64,000 bases of DNA from Microbulbifer elongatus (GTDB lineage Bacteria; Pseudomonadota; Gammaproteobacteria; Pseudomonadales; Cellvibrionaceae): positions 4,132,501-4,196,500 of the forward strand of contig NZ_CP088953.1 of assembly GCF_021165935.1 (NCBI RefSeq), given 5' to 3'. Below are positions 17,757-26,438 of the stretch, piece by piece; the stretch's first letter is position 1; each line of letters starts with the position of its first letter. The notes under the pieces were generated by a model. That model did no database searches and was not told where the DNA came from. It worked only from the letters and a program-made list of their open reading frames with translations. A program made the translations under genes and the position numbers.

Positions 17757-18539
17757 TCACAACAGCGCGCGGTAGCCCACCATATCCACCAGCTGGCCGC
17801 GGTAGCCGTACACCTGCTCGACCAGATCCGGCTGCAGCAATTCGGCGGGGGTGCCGTCCGCCTGAATCCGTCCATTGGCCAGCATCACCATGCGATCGGC
17901 GTAGCGGGCGGCAAGGTTGAGGTCGTGGAGGACGGCGACCACCGCGGTATTTTCACCGGCCACCTCACCCGCCAGGGCCAGCACTTCATGCTGGTGTTTG
18001 AGGTCGAGGGCGGAGGTGGGTTCATCCAGCAGCAGGATTTTTTCATCCCCGGGGTCGGCGAGGCTCAACTGGGACAGAACCCGCGCCAGCTGCACCCGCT
18101 GCTTCTCGCCGCCGGACAGGCTGGGGAAAAGCCGGTCGCGCAGGCGCCATACATCCGCGCGCTGCATAAACTGGTCAACCCGTTCGCCCTGCTCCGATCG
18201 CGACAGGCTGCCGGGGCCAAGGCCCAGCTGCACCACTTCGCGACTGGTGAAGGCAAAACTCAGGTTGGAATGCTGGGTCAGCAGGGCGTAGCGGCGCGCC
18301 AGGGCGCGGTGATCCTGCTGGCTGCGATACCAGTCCGCCTGTGGGCGGCCAAACAGTTGGATGCGGCCGGAATAATCCAGCTCGCCACTGATGGCGCGCA
18401 GCAGTGACGTTTTGCCACAGCCATTGGGACCGAGCAGTGCGGTGACCTCTCCACAGGCAAAACCCAGAGAGATGTGCTCCAGCAGAGGTGAAGACGCACG
18501 CGGATACTGAATCGACAGATCGGAAATTTCCAACAACAT
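17757..18539 (-). CDS. hmuV: Heme ABC transporter ATP-binding protein
   Basis: 260 residues. Walker A GPNGCGKTS (about 37-45), signature LSGGEKQRVQLARVL, Walker B ILLLDEPTSALD and the switch His in AVLHDLNLA are all present. It powers heme import through the HmuU permease, which ends 18 bases upstream. It is the last gene of the tonB-exbBD-hmuTUV run. FecE/BtuD-type proteins look alike; assignment to heme rests on the neighbouring heme receptor and hutXZ. Confidence 0.92.
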   Translation of the reverse strand: MLLEISDLSIQYPRASSPLLEHISLGFACGEVTALLGPNGCGKTSLLRAISGELDYSGRIQLFGRPQADWYRSQQDHRALARRYALLTQHSNLSFAFTSREVVQLGLGPGSLSRSEQGERVDQFMQRADVWRLRDRLFPSLSGGEKQRVQLARVLSQLSLADPGDEKILLLDEPTSALDLKHQHEVLALAGEVAGENTAVVAVLHDLNLAARYADRMVMLANGRIQADGTPAELLQPDLVEQVYGYRGQLVDMVGYRALL

Positions 18540-18557
18540 ACCAGTGGCACCCTCCCG

Positions 18558-19613
18558 TTAAAAAATCTGCTGCCGCTGCTGCCACAGCAGGAACAGAAAG
18601 AAGGGGGCCCCCAGTAGTGCGGTGAGAATCCCCACGGGCATTTCCGCCGGCGCGAACACACTGCGCGCGATGGTGTCCGCCACGGTCAGCAACAGACCAC
18701 CGAGCAGTGCACTGTAGGGAATCAGGTAGCGGTGATCCGGTCCGCGCAGCAGGCGCACGATATGCGGCACCACCAAACCCACAAACCCGATAATGCCCGA
18801 AACTGAAACCGCCGCACCCACGGCAATACCGTTCAGCACGATAATCTGCCGCTTGAGGCCGATCACATCCACACCAAGATGCCGCGCTTCGGACTCTCCC
18901 AGCAGCAGGGCATTCAGATCATTCGCCCGCGCCCACAACAGGCCGGCACTGATGGCAAAAATACATCCGGTTACCAGCACACCGGTCCAGGTGGCACCAG
19001 ACAGGGAGCCCAGCTGCCACATGGTCATATCCCGCAATGCGGTATCGGTCGCCACGTAGGCAAACATGCCCAGGGCAGCGCCGGCCAGCGCGGAAATCGC
19101 GATACCGGCGAGCAGCATCATCACGACGGAACGGCCGCGGTCGCCGAGGATATACACCAGCCAGGTGGCAAAGATGGCACCGGTACTGGCGAATGCGGGC
19201 AACAACAGCCATTGCAGCTCTTGATAAAAAGCGCCAAGCCAGATACTCAATACCCCACCAAAAACCAGCACAATACCCGCACCGACGGCGGCGCCGGAGG
19301 AAATGCCGATAATGCCCGGTTCGGCCAGGGGGTTGCGGAACATGCCCTGCATCACCGCACCGCACACGCCGAGAGTGCCGCCGACAATCAAACCGAGCAG
19401 TAGACGCGGTAGACGGATTTCACCCAGCACCAGCGCGTACTGTTCCGGTACTTCCTGATCCAACATACCGGGCCAGCTCCATTGCATCAGCCCGGCGAGC
19501 ACGTCCCGCCAGCCGATGGTCATGGCGCCCACCGCAAGGGAAATACAACTCCCCAACAGCAACAGCGCGATCAGCGCTGGCAGCAGGCTTTTGTCACTCA
19601 GGCGAAATTCCAA
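18558..19613 (-). CDS. hmuU: Heme ABC transporter permease (FecCD/BtuC family)
   Basis: 351 residues with about ten hydrophobic helices. Family motifs include EIRLPRLLLGLIVGGTLG, NPLAEPGIIGISSGAAVGAG and GFVGLVVPHIVRLLRGPDH. The start is a TTG at 19613, preceded by GGAG about nine bases away. It forms the membrane channel for heme delivered by HmuT. A 163-base gap containing a cloverleaf repeat separates it from hmuT, unusual within this operon. Confidence 0.93.
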   Translation of the reverse strand: MEFRLSDKSLLPALIALLLLGSCISLAVGAMTIGWRDVLAGLMQWSWPGMLDQEVPEQYALVLGEIRLPRLLLGLIVGGTLGVCGAVMQGMFRNPLAEPGIIGISSGAAVGAGIVLVFGGVLSIWLGAFYQELQWLLLPAFASTGAIFATWLVYILGDRGRSVVMMLLAGIAISALAGAALGMFAYVATDTALRDMTMWQLGSLSGATWTGVLVTGCIFAISAGLLWARANDLNALLLGESEARHLGVDVIGLKRQIIVLNGIAVGAAVSVSGIIGFVGLVVPHIVRLLRGPDHRYLIPYSALLGGLLLTVADTIARSVFAPAEMPVGILTALLGAPFFLFLLWQQRQQIF

Positions 19614-19648
19614 AGGTGGGGACTCCGTGTAAATTAGTTTCGGGCGAA

Positions 19649-19762
19649 GGTGGCGATACCGGGTGCAACTTTGTGAGACCTTCTAAAACAGGGACGTTTT
19701 AGAAGAGCCCCCATGGATGGGTTCACGGCGTGTCTCACAAAGTTGCACCCGGTAGCGCCACC
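19649..19762 (+). repeat. Cloverleaf intergenic repeat, copy D
   Basis: The arms 19649-19679 and 19732-19762 pair almost fully, with the inner part ACCGGGTGCAACTTTGTGAGAC exact. The inner hairpin CTTCTAAAAC / GTTTTAGAAG (19680-19705) has an AGGGAC-type loop. The core reads CCCCCATGGATGGGTTCACGGCGT. This is subtype 1. It lies between hmuT and hmuU, so it would fold in the operon mRNA. Confidence 0.9.
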
Positions 19763-19776
19763 GCCACCTAGCGGGA

Positions 19777-20643
19777 TCAGTTCCCGGAAAACTTTTCGTT
19801 CAATTTTTTTGCTTCCTTCAGGCTGGCAAGCCCCATACCGCCAAGCAGCGCAAAACCATCCACGGAGCAGAAAGCGCCGTTTTTGCCAGCCGGGGTCAGT
19901 TTTAACAGCGGCTGCCATTCCAACAATGCCGCGCCTCCTTGCAACTGTGCATCCTGATCGCTGGAAAACAGAATCCAGTCCGGGCGCAACTCAATCAGCG
20001 CTTCGTCAGACAGTTGCTTGTAACCGGAAAATTCCACCGCATTAACACCGCCCGCCATACGGATCAGGCTGTCCGGGCTGGTGCCGGTGCCGGCGGCTTT
20101 GAGGCCGCGGCCTTCCTGGGCGCGGACAAATAAAATACGCGGTGCTTCCGATAGAGAGGTACGGGCACGTTTCAATTCACGCAACTGCGCCACTACATGT
20201 TTGGTCAACTCAGCAGCCGGCTTTTCCAACACTTTAGACAGCCGATCGATATTGGCAATCAGCTGCTCACCGTTCTCCGCTTCCGGCAGTTTCACAATTT
20301 TTACGCCTGCGTTTTCCAACAGGGTCAGGGTATTGGCCGGGCCCATCTGTTCACCGCCAATCAATAGCTGCGGGTTCTGCGACAGCATTCCCTCCACCGG
20401 CAGCTGTCGGTAGTAACCGATCACCGGCACTTTTTTGAAATCCGCCGGCAGACGGGTCGACGAGTCTACGGCAATCAGGCTGTCGCCCGCGCCCAGGGCC
20501 AGCACCAGTTCGGTAATGGAATGACCGGTGCTGATTACCCGCTCCGGCGCCGCGGTTGCCGTACCGGCGAAAAGAAAAACAGCGGCAGCTAGAAAAAGGC
20601 GGAGGGAGTGCTTTAGAGGGAGCGCTTTTGAACAAATCATCAT
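19777..20643 (-). CDS. hmuT: Periplasmic hemin-binding protein of the heme ABC transporter
   Basis: 288 residues from ATG at 20643, with a signal peptide ending about residue 28 (FAGTATA). It is a class III (BtuF/HmuT-like) binding protein: RVISTGHSITELVLALGAGD, VIGYYRQLPVEGMLSQNPQLLIGG and RPDWILFSSDQ are typical. It carries heme across the periplasm from the outer-membrane receptor to HmuU. It lies 49 bases after exbD. A longer frame reaches 20793 but overlaps exbD. Confidence 0.92.
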   Translation of the reverse strand: MMICSKALPLKHSLRLFLAAAVFLFAGTATAAPERVISTGHSITELVLALGAGDSLIAVDSSTRLPADFKKVPVIGYYRQLPVEGMLSQNPQLLIGGEQMGPANTLTLLENAGVKIVKLPEAENGEQLIANIDRLSKVLEKPAAELTKHVVAQLRELKRARTSLSEAPRILFVRAQEGRGLKAAGTGTSPDSLIRMAGGVNAVEFSGYKQLSDEALIELRPDWILFSSDQDAQLQGGAALLEWQPLLKLTPAGKNGAFCSVDGFALLGGMGLASLKEAKKLNEKFSGN

Positions 20644-20692
20644 TCGAATCCAGTCGATGTAAACCAGTGTTCCAGTCGGGAATAAACGGCGA

Positions 20693-21130
20693 TCAGGGGG
20701 CTGTTGCCTGAGGCTGCATCGCAATCTCTGCGACTTCCACTCCCTGCTTCTGCAGCAGTGCGAATACATCCAGCATTCTTTGCACCGGCACATTGCGGTC
20801 CGAGGCGAGGGCTACCGGCCGCTCCGGCTCCAGGTTCAGGGCGCTGATCAGTGCCCGCTCGAACGCCTTCTGATTACTGTAGCCACGATCGCCGATTCCC
20901 CACAGATCCGGCGGGCGATTGGACAGAGAAACCGTTATCGGTTCCGCAGCCATAACCCCAGTTGCGTGCTCGCTGGCGGGCAATTCCATGGGCAGTGCGG
21001 TCAACCGCAGGTTGGCGGTGAGCAACAGGAATACCAGCACAATAAAAATAATATCCAGTAACGGGGTCAGATCCGGCGCCAGACCGGCAAGGGAAAACAC
21101 CCGATTGTTCGGCGGGCTGGCCCTGATCAC
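20693..21130 (-). CDS. exbD: ExbD/TolR-family proton-channel protein
   Basis: 145 residues starting at a GTG (21130) that overlaps the exbB stop as GTGA. There is one transmembrane helix (about 16-36) with the essential aspartate in DLTPLLDIIFIVLVFLLL, and a periplasmic C-terminal domain. With ExbB it uses proton motive force to energise TonB. The dedicated copy beside heme transport genes points to a heme-specific TonB system. Confidence 0.93.
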   Translation of the reverse strand: MIRASPPNNRVFSLAGLAPDLTPLLDIIFIVLVFLLLTANLRLTALPMELPASEHATGVMAAEPITVSLSNRPPDLWGIGDRGYSNQKAFERALISALNLEPERPVALASDRNVPVQRMLDVFALLQKQGVEVAEIAMQPQATAP

Positions 21131-21816
21131 TGTGCCGGCACCGCACGGTTGACCGCTACTGGCTCGCAGGCATCCGGTGTTTTGCAGCAGGGGTCCAGCC
21201 CTTCCAGCCACAGGTTGCCGCGATTAAACAGGTGCTCAAGATCCGCCACCACGCGGTCACTCCAGATCGCCAGCAGGTGCGCGCCGGCAATGGCGGGAAG
21301 CGCGACAATCAGGCCGGCTGCGGTGGTACTGAGCGCCATGCCCAGCCCGTCCGCCAGCAGCGCCGGGGTGACCGGTTCACTGCTGCCGGAAAGGTCCGCA
21401 AACATACCGATCAGGCCCAGTACCGTTCCCAGCAACCCCATCAATGGGCTGATCACGCCGATCACCATCAACAGGCGCAGACCGCTGTGCAACTGTCGAC
21501 GTTGGTCCTGCAGCCACACGGCAGCAATTTCTTCCCGCTGGGGTTTGTCGGCCGCGCGATGCTGCAACAACAGCGCGATGGCACGGCTCGCCAGAGCGCG
21601 CTCCTGTTCACACCGCGATCTTAGCGGGTCCAGCTCCAAATCACTGGTGCATTGCAGGCGCTTGAATGAGCCGCTGATCCCCCGGTGGCCGGTGGTCAGT
21701 AAAAACCACAGGCGCTCGCCCAGCAGGGCCAGCGCGATGGCGGACACCACCAGCAGCGGCCAGCCCATGGGGCCGAGCTGGGTAAACAATTCAGACCAGG
21801 TTTGATGCGCGAACAT
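21127..21816 (-). CDS. exbB: ExbB/MotA/TolQ-family proton-channel protein
   Basis: 229 residues with hydrophobic helices at about 15-35, 120-140 and 170-190. The conserved GLLGTVLGLIGMFADLSG and ADGLGMALSTTAAGLIVALPA identify the family. It forms the pentameric channel around ExbD. The gene follows tonB by 38 bases and overlaps exbD by four. The cytoplasmic loop is Arg-rich, as usual. Confidence 0.93.
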   Translation of the reverse strand: MFAHQTWSELFTQLGPMGWPLLVVSAIALALLGERLWFLLTTGHRGISGSFKRLQCTSDLELDPLRSRCEQERALASRAIALLLQHRAADKPQREEIAAVWLQDQRRQLHSGLRLLMVIGVISPLMGLLGTVLGLIGMFADLSGSSEPVTPALLADGLGMALSTTAAGLIVALPAIAGAHLLAIWSDRVVADLEHLFNRGNLWLEGLDPCCKTPDACEPVAVNRAVPAQ

Positions 21817-21854
21817 ATTGCTCTCTGTTCTCCTTCAGCTTCTGTCGGCAAACC

Positions 21855-22544
21855 CTACAACGTAAATCGAATGGGCAATTGCACCCGGGACAATCGCGCG
21901 CGGCCGTTTTCCCGGTAGGGCAGAAACTGCCAGCCTTCCACCGCCTTCAGTGCCGCCTCATCCAAACTGTCGACGCCGGAAGACCGCAGCAGTCGGCGTA
22001 CAACCTGTGTGCCGGTGTAATCCAGCAGTACTTCCACCACCACCGTGCCCTGCTGGCGGCGCTGCCGCGCCAGCTCCGGATAGACCGGTGCGCTGGGAGG
22101 ACGGGCAAACGCCGGGCGCTCTACCAGTACCGGCTCTTCGCTCACGCTCTGCTGCATTGCCGGCGCACTGGATGGCTGAGCCATACCGGAATCGGTCTGC
22201 TCAACCGACGGGGGCGTGGGCGGCTCAACCAACTCTGATTTTTTCGTTTTTGATTTTTTCGTTTCTGACTGTTTCGCTACCGGACTTTTTTCAACCGGTT
22301 TCTGTTTACGCGGCTTCACCGCTGGTTTGGGGGGCTCCGGCGTTTCCGGCAGAGGTTGCTCGACGGTTTTCTCCGGCAGTGCCGCGGCCTTCTCCGGCGC
22401 TGCCGCGGACGCAAGTTTTACCTGCCCAAGCTTCAGCGCCATAACCCCGGAAGGCGGCGGCACTTCCCGCACCGGCGCCGCCCACAGCAACCACCCGTGC
22501 AGTGCCAATGACAGAACCACCATGGTGACCATGCGCCATGTCAC
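21855..22544 (-). CDS. tonB: TonB energy transducer
   Basis: 229 residues starting at GTG 22544, chosen because a strong GGGGAGG lies seven bases upstream. A short cytoplasmic end and one helix (about 5-22) lead into a Pro/Lys/Glu-rich periplasmic spacer (about 45-110). The globular C-terminal domain has VVVEVLLDYTGTQVVRRLL and DEAALKAVEGWQFLPYRENG. It transmits ExbBD energy to receptors. It is divergent from the heme receptor across a shared 328-base region with a Fur-box candidate. Confidence 0.93.
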   Translation of the reverse strand: MTWRMVTMVVLSLALHGWLLWAAPVREVPPPSGVMALKLGQVKLASAAAPEKAAALPEKTVEQPLPETPEPPKPAVKPRKQKPVEKSPVAKQSETKKSKTKKSELVEPPTPPSVEQTDSGMAQPSSAPAMQQSVSEEPVLVERPAFARPPSAPVYPELARQRRQQGTVVVEVLLDYTGTQVVRRLLRSSGVDSLDEAALKAVEGWQFLPYRENGRARLSRVQLPIRFTL

Positions 22545-22872
22545 GGTGATACCTCCCCATTCTTTTTCACCTGAGCGCTTCCCTGTTCACCTGCGCCAAC
22601 GCTCTATTCGCAGTGATTTTTACACGGCATCTTTTGCGAGAGGCGCACCTGCCACCCCGCCCGTCACCGGTACGAGAGTCCCGTTTGCTCCCGCCGCGAG
22701 GAAGACTAACAATTTGCCCACCACACATCAAACGATAATTGTTTGCATTTACAATAAGGTTTACCAGGCCTATCATTCGGCGCAACCGTACCAACCGGCG
22801 ACCGACGAATGGCCGGCAATACGGGTATGCCATTGGGAACCTAACTCGGGAATACACAAAGGGAGCACCGCC
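22545..22872. other. Divergent promoter region between tonB and the heme receptor
   Basis: This 328-base stretch carries the leaders of tonB (leftward) and hmuR (rightward). The only element I can support is the Fur-box candidate at 22734-22752. The nearby AT-rich segment 22729-22775 is the likely promoter core. No gene is present. Confidence 0.6.
22734..22752. promoter_or_regulatory. Candidate Fur box in the tonB/hmuR divergent promoter
   Basis: GATAATTGTTTGCATTTAC matches the Fur consensus GATAATGATAATCATTATC at 12 of 19 positions by my count. It overlaps an inverted repeat, CAAAC / GTTTG, at 22729-22745. One site here could repress both heme-uptake transcripts when iron is plentiful. Confidence 0.5.
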
Positions 22873-24939
22873 ATGGGCCAGTACAGAAACCTGAAACTTC
22901 ATCCACTCGCAGCCGCGCTACTCACGCTGGGCACCAGTGGTGTCCACGGGCAGGCGACGGATACGCAGGCAGACGATCAGCCGGTAATCCAGTTTGGCGA
23001 GGTGGTGGTTGCCGCCGACCGTAATCCGGCCGCCAGAGAAAGCGACGAGAGCATCGCGGTGGTCGGGCGCGCACAACTGGACGAGCAGCAGCCGGAGTCC
23101 ATTGCCCAGGCACTGAAATACGAGCCCAATATCGAAGTCACCGGCGGCCCCCGCTACTCCAACCAGGCACCGAATATTCGCGGTCTGCAGGGCGTGCGCG
23201 TACTGCAGACCATTGATGGCGCCCGCCAGAATTTCAACTCCGGCCACCGCGGCACCTACCAGCTGGACCCGGAGCTGCTTAAACAGGTAGAAGTAAAAAA
23301 GGGCCCCGCCTCCAGTCTGTGGGGCTCCGGTGCCATCGGCGGGGTGGTGGCCCTGTCCACCAGGAGTGCCGTGGATCTGCTGAAAAACGGCGACAGCCTC
23401 GGCGGCTACCTGAAACAGGAGCTGGGTAGCAATGGTGACAGCACCGAAACCACCGCCGCCATTTACGGCCTGGCCGGCGATTTCGATTACCTGGTGAATG
23501 GCGCCGTTTCCGAGCATGACAATGTGGAAATCGGCGGTGGCGAGGAACTGGAAAACAGTGCCAGCGAAAACACCGCCCTGCTCGCCCGCGGCGGCTTTAA
23601 AATCAGCGACAACCAGCGCGTCGACCTGTCTTTCCGCCACAACAACCGCGAAGAAGGCGTACCGTCCAACCCCAACAGCAACGTCGGCACCAGCTCTCCG
23701 CTGGTAGAGCGCGACATTACCGATCAGAACGTCACGGCCAACTACTGGATTCAGGCACTGGAAGGCAAGCACACTTCCAAGCTGACGGTTTACCGCAACG
23801 ACACCCGGTTCGATGAGTTCCGGCCCGCCCAGGGGGAAGCCGGTCAAAACGACGACACCGAAGTCACCACAACCGGTATCGCACTAACCAATGCAACAGA
23901 AGGCCTCGGCGCCCAGTGGGTCTACGGCCTCGACTGGTATCAGGACGACGTCACCACCGTGCGCGACGGCGACAGCCGCCCCGAAAACCTGAACGCCGAT
24001 ACCGACGTCCTCGGCCTCTACGCCCAGGCCGCATTTACCTTCGGCGATGTATTCACCCTGACCCCAGGCGTGCGCTACGACCGCTTCGAAGCCGAAAGCC
24101 AGCAGCTGGCAGACTCCGTGCGCAGCGACACCGCGCTCTCCCCGTCAATCGTCGCCGCCGTAAAAGCCACCGACTGGCTGAACCTGAGCGCCAGCTACGC
24201 CAAAGCGTTTCGCGCACCGGGAGTAGAAGAGATGTACACCCAGGGCACCCATTACGCCTACGGTGACTTCAGCTTTATGGGCCTGGGCTATCTCGCCAAC
24301 ACATTTATCCCCAATCCGGACCTGGCGTCTGAAGAAGCCGCCAACACCGAATTGCGAGCGGATTTCACGTTCAATCACCTGGCCAGTGAACACGATCAGT
24401 TCAATGCCAGCGCGGCGATTTTCCGCAATAAAGTGGATAACTTTATCGAACAGGTGGTAACCAATCCGCACCCCATCTTCGGCTTTCCCATGAACACCAC
24501 CTACGTGAATGTGGATGAAGCGGAACTGGAAGGTTTTGAGCTGAACGCAAGCTATCGTTTACACGACCTGGAAGTGGGGGCGAGCTATGGTCAGACTGAG
24601 GGTAAGGATCTTACCGATGACAGCTATCTGAGCAGTATCCCCGCGGACAAGTTTGTACTGGACCTTGGTTACTACTTCCTGCAACGCGACCTCAAGGCGG
24701 GCCTGCGCACCTCGATGGTCTCTGCCCAGAATCAGCTGCCAGCAGAGGTGACCAATGAGTACAACAGCTACACCCTGGCAGATGCCTACGTCACCTGGGA
24801 ACCCGCCGCTGGCAGCCTGAACGGTATCAAGCTCGGACTGGCTATGGACAACCTGACGGACGAAGAGTACCGCGTGGCGTTCCAGGAACTGTATATGCCC
24901 GGCCGCAACATTAAACTGTCTGCCAGCTATCGTTTCTGA
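22873..24939 (+). CDS. hmuR: TonB-dependent heme/hemoglobin receptor
   Basis: 688 residues from ATG at 22873 (GGGAG eight bases upstream). A signal peptide (about 1-30) is followed by a TonB-box-like GEVVVAADRN, a plug domain (IRGLQGVRVLQTIDGARQNF, SSLWGSGAIGGVV) and a barrel ending in SYRF. The paired FRAP (about 446-449) and NPDL (about 480) motifs are the signature of heme receptors such as HmuR/HemR, with NPDL a variant of NPNL. It faces tonB-exbBD-hmuTUV and precedes hutXZ. The frame is open upstream to 22216, but that part overlaps tonB and is not homologous. Confidence 0.94.
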   Translation: MGQYRNLKLHPLAAALLTLGTSGVHGQATDTQADDQPVIQFGEVVVAADRNPAARESDESIAVVGRAQLDEQQPESIAQALKYEPNIEVTGGPRYSNQAPNIRGLQGVRVLQTIDGARQNFNSGHRGTYQLDPELLKQVEVKKGPASSLWGSGAIGGVVALSTRSAVDLLKNGDSLGGYLKQELGSNGDSTETTAAIYGLAGDFDYLVNGAVSEHDNVEIGGGEELENSASENTALLARGGFKISDNQRVDLSFRHNNREEGVPSNPNSNVGTSSPLVERDITDQNVTANYWIQALEGKHTSKLTVYRNDTRFDEFRPAQGEAGQNDDTEVTTTGIALTNATEGLGAQWVYGLDWYQDDVTTVRDGDSRPENLNADTDVLGLYAQAAFTFGDVFTLTPGVRYDRFEAESQQLADSVRSDTALSPSIVAAVKATDWLNLSASYAKAFRAPGVEEMYTQGTHYAYGDFSFMGLGYLANTFIPNPDLASEEAANTELRADFTFNHLASEHDQFNASAAIFRNKVDNFIEQVVTNPHPIFGFPMNTTYVNVDEAELEGFELNASYRLHDLEVGASYGQTEGKDLTDDSYLSSIPADKFVLDLGYYFLQRDLKAGLRTSMVSAQNQLPAEVTNEYNSYTLADAYVTWEPAAGSLNGIKLGLAMDNLTDEEYRVAFQELYMPGRNIKLSASYRF

Positions 24940-24975
24940 TCGAAAATACCCACAGCCTCAATGCGCCACAAACGA

Positions 24976-25050
24976 GCGGCATTCGGGGGTAATTATTTGG
25001 CAAACGATTGCCGCTAGGTTGTTTGACAAGTAATTACCGCCGGATGCCGC
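24976..25050 (+). repeat. Hairpin repeat with conserved CAAACGATTGCCG core, copy 1
   Basis: The arms 24976-25005 and 25021-25050 are complementary over 30 bases with a few mismatches (GCGGCATTC ... GGATGCCGC). The 15-base loop region reads GATTGCCGCTAGGTT, bordered by CAAAC and GTTTG. The second copy lies in inverted orientation 64 bases downstream. Confidence 0.8.
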
Positions 25051-25087
25051 GATTCGCGGAGCCCAAAACTCCGAAGACCGCGGTCCA

Positions 25088-25107
25088 CGGAGCGTGTCAT
25101 AGCTCCG
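25088..25107. repeat. Small hairpin between the two core-sharing hairpins
   Basis: CGGAGC and GCTCCG are separated by eight bases. A further CGGAG / CTCCG pair sits just to the left at about 25057-25073. They fill the spacer between the two inverted hairpin repeats and may be part of one compound element. Confidence 0.55.
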
Positions 25108-25113
25108 TAGCCC

Positions 25114-25187
25114 GCCGAGCCAGTGGTGGCCATTGCGCAAACAACCTCATCGGCAATCGTTTGCGCAATGGCCACCACTGACTCGGC
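25114..25187 (-). repeat. Hairpin repeat with conserved CAAACGATTGCCG core, copy 2
   Basis: The arms 25114-25142 and 25159-25187 pair over 29 bases with one mismatch. The loop, read on the minus strand, is GATTGCCGATGAGGTT between CAAAC and GTTTG. That is nearly the same as copy 1, although the outer arms are unrelated. It lies 48 bases before hutX and would place a large stem in its leader. Confidence 0.85.
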
Positions 25188-25235
25188 TATTTATGAGGTA
25201 GCGGATTAATAGGGATTATTTATTTGGTATTGCTT

Positions 25236-25793
25236 ATGCAAAAACAGGGGCAACAAAAAGTGATACAAGACAAAGTACAGGAACTACTTGCCAGTGAATC
25301 TGGCTTTACCCTGGAACAGATGGCGAAACAGCTCGACACCAGTGTCCGCGAGATTATCGCCAACCTGCCGGGTGAGATGGCCTCACTCGCCGGCAGCGAC
25401 GCCGTCTGGCAACTGATCGAAGAGCTGCCCACCTGGGGCAAAGTGACCGCCATTGTCCAGAACGAAGGCTCCGTATTCGAATTTAAAGGCGAATTTCCCA
25501 AAGGCAGCATTGCCCACGGTTACTACAATTTTATGCACCATAAAAACCCCTTCCACGGCCACCTGCTGGTGGAAGGGCTGGTGGAAGTCGCCTTTGTGAG
25601 CAAACCCCACCGCGGGTCCGAAAGCCACGCCATGGTCTTTCTCGCCCCCAGCGGGAACTGTGTCTTCAAAGTATTTTTAGGTCGGGATGCCGAGCGCAAA
25701 TTGATTCCGCAACAGGTCGAGCGCTTCAAACAATTTCAACAGCAGCTGGCGGGCGCCAGCGCTGAACATTCTACAGGGGAGATTCGGAAATGA
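25236..25793 (+). CDS. hutX: Cytosolic heme carrier HutX
   Basis: 185 residues from ATG at 25236; earlier TTG codons at 25224 and 25230 are in frame but less likely. Family text includes IQDKVQELLASESGFTLEQM and HGYYNFMHHKNPFHGHLLV; HutX binds heme in the cytosol and passes it to HutZ. It is translationally coupled to hutZ by an ATGA overlap. Its position after the heme receptor completes the import route from outer membrane to degradation. Confidence 0.92.
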   Translation: MQKQGQQKVIQDKVQELLASESGFTLEQMAKQLDTSVREIIANLPGEMASLAGSDAVWQLIEELPTWGKVTAIVQNEGSVFEFKGEFPKGSIAHGYYNFMHHKNPFHGHLLVEGLVEVAFVSKPHRGSESHAMVFLAPSGNCVFKVFLGRDAERKLIPQQVERFKQFQQQLAGASAEHSTGEIRK

Positions 25794-26338
25794 CCGATCA
25801 GAATGCACAACAGGCTGCGCCAAAAACCAACGAAGGCGCCGATCTGGTAGCCGAGGTGCGGGACTTTATTGCTACCCGCAAACTACTGAACCTCGCCAGC
25901 CTCACCGCAGACGGGCAACCTCACGCAAGCACCGCCCCTTTCCTGGCTGCCGATGGCAACTTCTACCTGTACATCTCGGAACTGTCCGAGCATTGCGCCA
26001 ATCTCATGGCCCACAACAAGGCATCGGTAATATTCAATGCCGACGAGGCCGACACAAAACAGGCTTTCGCCCGCCTGCGCGTCACGTTCAACGTGGTTGC
26101 GAATACGATCGGCCGCGGCGAGGACCAGTGGCAACAGCGTATCGGGCAGTTGCGTGAAAAGTTTGGTCCGGTCATGGACCACCTCAAGGACCTTGAAGAC
26201 TTCCACCTGTTTGAGCTGCAGCCCAGCGCCGGGCGCTACGTGAAGGGGTTCGGCCAGGCCTATGCATTGGAGGGGCTGGAAAAGCAGGTGGCCTTGCATC
26301 TGACGGACGGCCACAGAGAGAAGAACGACGCAGCCTGA
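25790..26338 (+). CDS. hutZ: Heme-degrading protein HutZ (FMN-binding split-barrel fold)
   Basis: 182 residues. The PNP-oxidase-like split barrel is visible in NLASLTADGQPHASTAPFLA, YLYISELSEHCANL and ASVIFNADEADTKQAF. HutZ proteins bind heme through a C-terminal His and open the porphyrin to release iron; H174 in LHLTDGHREK is a candidate ligand. The start overlaps the hutX stop. It would make imported heme usable as an iron source. Confidence 0.9.
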   Translation: MTDQNAQQAAPKTNEGADLVAEVRDFIATRKLLNLASLTADGQPHASTAPFLAADGNFYLYISELSEHCANLMAHNKASVIFNADEADTKQAFARLRVTFNVVANTIGRGEDQWQQRIGQLREKFGPVMDHLKDLEDFHLFELQPSAGRYVKGFGQAYALEGLEKQVALHLTDGHREKNDAA

Positions 26339-26438
26339 ACGCCGCTCAGCCACGCTTGAAATAGCGCAACAAAACTGCAACGCTACTGCAATCGTGGTTT
26401 GTTACTTTTTAGTAACAAGTAACTAAAGAGTAATAAAT

